Source of the DNA: Tessaracoccus aquimaris
GTDB taxonomy: Bacteria; Actinomycetota; Actinomycetes; Propionibacteriales; Propionibacteriaceae
Length of the DNA stretch: 64,000 nucleotides
Assembly (NCBI RefSeq): GCF_001997345.1
Contig: NZ_CP019606.1
Span: forward strand, 3,224,001 to 3,288,000
Reading direction: 5' to 3'
Part shown: one piece after another, positions 60,864-64,000 of the stretch
How the letters are laid out: each line of letters starts with the position of its first letter
How positions within the stretch are numbered: the stretch's first letter is position 1
Translations under genes and position numbers: made by a program
Notes under the pieces: generated by a model
Databases searched by the model: none
What the model was told of the DNA's origin: nothing
Seen by the model: the letters and a program-made list of their open reading frames with translations, nothing else

Positions 60864-61784
60864 ATGTCCACCACCATGACCCGCTCTCCCCGCCGCAACC
60901 GCATCCGGGGAGGGGGCCGCGTCGCCGCGCTGTTCCTCACCCCGTTCTTCGCCCTGTTCGTCGTGGCGATGCTCGCCCCGCTCTGCTACGCCGTTGGCCT
61001 CAGCCTGTTTGCCGACCGACGCTCCGGCCTCGGCTTCGGCGGTTTCGTGCGGGAGTTCGTCGGCATCCAGAACTACCGCGACGTGCTCGCCTCGGAGACG
61101 TTCGTCGCCGGGTTCGGCAGGCTCGCGCTCTACGTCGGCATGTACATCCCCATCATGATCGGCCTCGCGCTCCTGATGGCCCTGCTCCTCGACGCGGCCG
61201 TCACGAAGGCAAAGCGCTTCTTCCAGTTGATGCTCTTCCTGCCGCACGCGGTGCCCGGCGTCATCGCCGCGCTGATCTGGTCGTACCTCTACACCCCCGG
61301 CGTCAGCCCCATCGTCTCGGCACTCGCCAGCGGTGGCATCCAGGTCAACTTCCTCGGCGCCTCCATGGTGCTGCCCTCGATCGTGAACATCAGCGTGTGG
61401 GAGTGGACCGGCTACAACGTCATCATCTTGTTCACCGCGCTGCAGGCGGTCCCCCGCGAGGTCATCGAGGCCGCATACGTCGACGGGGCCTCCGGGTTCC
61501 GCACCGCGCTGTCGATCAAGACCCCGCTGATCGCGCCCGCGCTCTCCGTGATTCTGCTGTTCACCGTGATCGGCACCCTGCAGATGTTCACCGAGCCGTC
61601 GATCCTGTCGCGCGCCACCACGTCGGTCACCAGCACCTGGGTGCCGAACATGTGGGCCTACGACGCCGCGTTCAACCGCAACAACCTCCCGCAGGCCGCG
61701 GCCGCGTCGGTCATCCTCGCGCTCCTCGCCGGGGTCCTGTCCTGGATCGTGACGCGGTTCACTTCCAGGAAGGCCACCTCATGA
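60864..61784 (+). CDS. ABC sugar permease, MalF-type
   Basis: A 306-residue permease with six membrane helices: 'VAALFLTPFFALFVVAML', 'LALYVGMYIPIMIGLALLM', 'FFQLMLFLPHAVPGVIAAL', and the coupling loop 'EVIEAAYVDGASGFRTALS' (E-A-A-x-x-D-G-A-x-x-x-x-x-F), which contacts the ATPase. ATG 60864 has TGGAGG upstream; the longer frame from 60663 lies inside the binding-protein gene. The stop overlaps the second permease start (ATGA). Confidence 0.93.
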   Translation: MSTTMTRSPRRNRIRGGGRVAALFLTPFFALFVVAMLAPLCYAVGLSLFADRRSGLGFGGFVREFVGIQNYRDVLASETFVAGFGRLALYVGMYIPIMIGLALLMALLLDAAVTKAKRFFQLMLFLPHAVPGVIAALIWSYLYTPGVSPIVSALASGGIQVNFLGASMVLPSIVNISVWEWTGYNVIILFTALQAVPREVIEAAYVDGASGFRTALSIKTPLIAPALSVILLFTVIGTLQMFTEPSILSRATTSVTSTWVPNMWAYDAAFNRNNLPQAAAASVILALLAGVLSWIVTRFTSRKATS

Positions 61785-62721
61785 GCACCACCACCGCCGT
61801 CGCGACCCCGCCCCGTCCGACGCCCCGGGCCGGCGTCGGCACCGATCCGGCGACCCTCGACGCGCTCGCACCGCGCCGCAGGCGCAGGCGCCCCAGCGCC
61901 ACCGGCCTCAGCGTCAACGGCCTGCTGATCCTCGGCTCGGCTTACATGGTGCTGCCGATCGTGTGGCTCTTCTTCGCCGCGACCAAGAACAACGCCGACC
62001 TGTACGGCACCCCCGGGTTCGCGTTCGGGCGGATGTCGCTGTGGAGCAACATCGGGTCAGTGCTCGGCGAGGCGAACGGCGTCTTCCTGCGGTGGATGCT
62101 CAACAGCCTGCTGTACTCGGGGTCGGTGCCGTCGTCGGCGGCCTGATCTCGGTGCTCGCCGGCTACGCCTTCGACAAGTTCAGCTTCAAGGGCAGGTCGG
62201 CGCTATTCGGCTTCGTGCTGGTCGGGGTCCTGATCCCCAACACCGCGACCGTGCTCCCGCTGTACCTGCTCGCCGCGCAGGTCGGGATCAACAACACGAT
62301 GTGGTCGGTGCTGATCCCGGTGCTCTGCAACCCGTTCGGCGTGTACCTGGCCCGCATCTTCAGTGCTGGCTACGTCCCCGACGAGACCCTCGAGGCGGCC
62401 CGCGTCGACGGCGCAGGACCGATCCGCACGTTCGTGTCCATCGGGCTGCCGATGCTGGTGCCCGGCTACGTCACGATCGGGCTGTTCCAGTTCGTCGGCA
62501 TCTGGAACAACTTCATGCTTCCGCTCGTGATGCTGCAGGACCGCTCCCTGTTCCCCGTCAGCGTCGGCATGTCGCTGTGGCAGGGCTACTCCGTCGCGAT
62601 GCCCGAGTACACGCCCATGGTCATCACCGGTTCGATGTTGAGCATCATTCCGCTCGTCGTCGCCTTCGTGATGCTGCAGCGCTTCTGGAGGGCAGGCCTC
62701 ACAGCGGGCAGCGTCAAGTAA
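61781..62721 (+). CDS. ABC sugar permease, MalG-type; one-base frameshift
   Basis: Restored length is 313 residues. The first part has 'VNGLLILGSAYMVLPIVWLF' in the first helix and 'FLRWMLNSLLYSG'. The second part has 'LISVLAGYAFDKFSFKG', 'TLEAARVDGAGPIRTFVSIG' (coupling loop) and 'IWNNFMLPLVMLQD'. The frame breaks near 62122 in ACTCGGGGTCGGTGCC. Adding one G to the second G-run turns the early stop into 'GSGAVVGGLISVL'. Both halves are otherwise well conserved, so I take this as a sequence error and an intact gene. Confidence 0.86.
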
Positions 62722-62794
62722 CACCCTGATCGATCCACCACCGGGAGCGACCCGTAGTTCGCCGCACCCATTTTCAGCCACGAAAGGAAACGCA

Positions 62795-63967
62795 ATGACC
62801 CACGACAGAGGCCACCTGGCCGATGTGACGGGCCGCGTCCAAGCCGCCCTCGACCGGGCAGTCGAGACCGTCGCACGCAACGCCACCGACTTCCGGGGGT
62901 TTCCCGACGACACCACCACAGACGGTCGCTACCTTCCCCGGCCGGCGGCCGGCGCCGTCCCTGAGGGCGGCAACCACGGCTGGACAACGAGTTTCTGGGT
63001 CGGCATGCAGTGGATCGCCTGGGAGGTCGGGGGAGACCCGGCCGTCCGCGAGGCCGCTGCGGCGGGCACCGCTGACTTCGTCCGCAGGGTCCGCGAGGGC
63101 GAGGACCTCGACATGCACGACCTGGGCTTCCTCTACTCGCTGTCCTGCGTCGCGTCGCACCGCCTGACGGGTGACGCCACGGCGGCGGAGGCCGCGGTCG
63201 CGGCCGCGGAGCACCTGACGGGCCGGTTCCTGGAGCCTGCGGGCATCGTCCAGGCCTGGGGCGACCTCTCCGACCCGGAACACCGCGGCCACACCATCAT
63301 CGACAGCCTGCTCAACATGCCGCTGCTGACCTGGGCGGGTGCCCGCACCGGTCGGGAGCGCTTCGACGAGGTCGTCCGAAGGCACTGCGAGCAACTGGCC
63401 AGACACATCGTCCGCGACGACGACTCGACGTTCCACACCTTCGGCTGGGACGAGGAGACCGGAGCGCCGCTCGGCGGTGGCACGGCTCAGGGCGCCTCGC
63501 CGACCTCCTGCTGGGCGCGGGGGCAAGCCTGGGGCATCTACGGCTTCGCGCTGAACGCCTCCGCCGTCGGGTCGGCCGAATTGCTCGACGCGTCGCGCCG
63601 CTGCGCCGACTACTTCCTCGACCACCTGCCGGAGGACCTGGTCCCGTACTGGGACCTGGACTACCGCGACGGAAGCGCCGCGCCTCGCGACTCGTCGGCC
63701 GCCGCCATCGCCGTGTGCGGGCTGTACGAACTGGCGGGCCAACTCGACGACGGTGAGCGGTACCGCGCCGCGGGCGAGGCGATCCTCGACTCCCTGATCC
63801 GCGGCTACACGGCCGACACGACCACCGGTGCCGACCCGTTGCTGCTGCACGGCGTCTACGACATGCCCGGCGGCATCGGCGTCGACGAGGGGACGCTCTG
63901 GGGCGACTACTTCTACCTCGAGGCGCTCCGTCGCAGCAGCGACCCGTCCTGGCGCCCCTACTGGTGA
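62795..63967 (+). CDS. GH88 family glycoside hydrolase (unsaturated uronyl hydrolase)
   Basis: GH88 enzymes remove the 4,5-unsaturated uronic acid left at chain ends by polysaccharide lyases, by hydrating the double bond. The 390-residue protein is an alpha/alpha barrel: 'NHGWTTSFWVGMQWIAWE', 'LDMHDLGFLYSLSC' (with the first catalytic Asp in M-H-D), 'IIDSLLNMPLLTWAG' (second Asp), 'SCWARGQAWGIYGFAL', 'PRDSSAAAIAVCGL' and 'GTLWGDYFYLEAL'. All these are family landmarks. It follows the ABC genes by 73 bases, with GAAAGGAAA before the ATG. Substrate (heparin/chondroitin-, ulvan- or pectin-type) is open. Confidence 0.93.
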   Translation: MTHDRGHLADVTGRVQAALDRAVETVARNATDFRGFPDDTTTDGRYLPRPAAGAVPEGGNHGWTTSFWVGMQWIAWEVGGDPAVREAAAAGTADFVRRVREGEDLDMHDLGFLYSLSCVASHRLTGDATAAEAAVAAAEHLTGRFLEPAGIVQAWGDLSDPEHRGHTIIDSLLNMPLLTWAGARTGRERFDEVVRRHCEQLARHIVRDDDSTFHTFGWDEETGAPLGGGTAQGASPTSCWARGQAWGIYGFALNASAVGSAELLDASRRCADYFLDHLPEDLVPYWDLDYRDGSAAPRDSSAAAIAVCGLYELAGQLDDGERYRAAGEAILDSLIRGYTADTTTGADPLLLHGVYDMPGGIGVDEGTLWGDYFYLEALRRSSDPSWRPYW

Positions 63968-63990
63968 GCGAAGAGAGAGTGGAGCAGGAG

Positions 63991-64000
63991 ATGGGAATCC
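63991..64000 (+). CDS. Possible start of the next gene, cut by the right edge
   Basis: ATG-GGA-ATC at the last bases follows GTGGAGCAGGAG, a plausible ribosome site, 23 bases after the GH88 stop. Only three codons are visible, so nothing can be said about the product. Confidence 0.35.

Noticed and set aside
1..64000. tRNA or rRNA genes
   Set aside because: I looked for T-loop-like GGTTCGAATCC patterns and rRNA segments and saw none in a credible context.

Overview
The window is very GC-rich and gene-dense, and reads as a chromosomal segment of an actinobacterium. Supporting signs are a DsbA-like protein of the mycothiol-dependent nitroreductase type, YbaB/WXG-type modules like those of type VII secretion loci, and many start codons that look leaderless. 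The DNA alone does not fix a genus; a Propionibacteriaceae-like host is my inference only.

Region 1 (1-9398) is the 3' half of a type I-E CRISPR-Cas operon: cas7e (cut by the left edge), cas5e, cas6e, cas1, cas2. It is followed after only 9 bases by one array of about 94 repeats on a 61-base period. cas3, cas8e and cas11 would lie to the left of the window. Array orientation, a repeat variant confined to the right end and two decayed last repeats all put the leader-proximal end next to cas2. There, the leader must overlap the cas2 coding sequence or be almost absent.

Region 2 (9.4-31.6 kb) is mixed housekeeping. It holds a MazG-like protein, an XRE-cupin regulator with azlCD, a MarR regulator facing an F420/NADP-type reductase, DUF808, Sir2, a fructosamine kinase and a dicarboxylate symporter. 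It continues with a DsbA-like protein, a flavodoxin, a Tat lipoprotein of the extensin/M15 type, a DUF885 protein and an LLM oxidoreductase. A guanidine-III (ykkC-III) riboswitch precedes a pair of SMR exporters. The region ends with two paralogous small membrane proteins, ArsR-SRPBCC and DUF4956-VTC.

Region 3 (31.9-47.5 kb) holds a penicillin-binding protein, TerC, an MFS transporter, a two-component system, galE and an MBL-fold hydrolase. A TetR regulator with two matching operators faces an MMPL transporter carrying a degenerate ABC-ATPase-like tail, followed by a YhgE/Pip-type protein.

Region 4 (47.5-53.2 kb) is two diverged copies of a three-gene module. Gene A has two YbaB-like halves, gene B is Gly/Pro-rich with Asp-rich TSP3-type calcium repeats, and gene C is a helical protein with a W-x-G motif. 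No secretion machinery is in view. This is the most promising candidate for an undescribed system.

Region 5 (53.5-64 kb) is glpF-glpK, then a polysaccharide locus: a DUF2264 protein, a DeoR-HTH/LacI-sensor regulator, a sugar ABC transporter and a GH88 unsaturated-uronyl hydrolase, suggesting use of uronate-containing glycans released by lyases.

Intergenic DNA is unusually rich in repeats. There are six clusters of short hairpin-like repeats, a 23-base minisatellite, and three copies of an exactly 80-base element with inverted ends lying downstream of genes. Five genes carry a single-base deletion inside a G-run. Each is repaired by adding one G, which points to assembly errors rather than decay.
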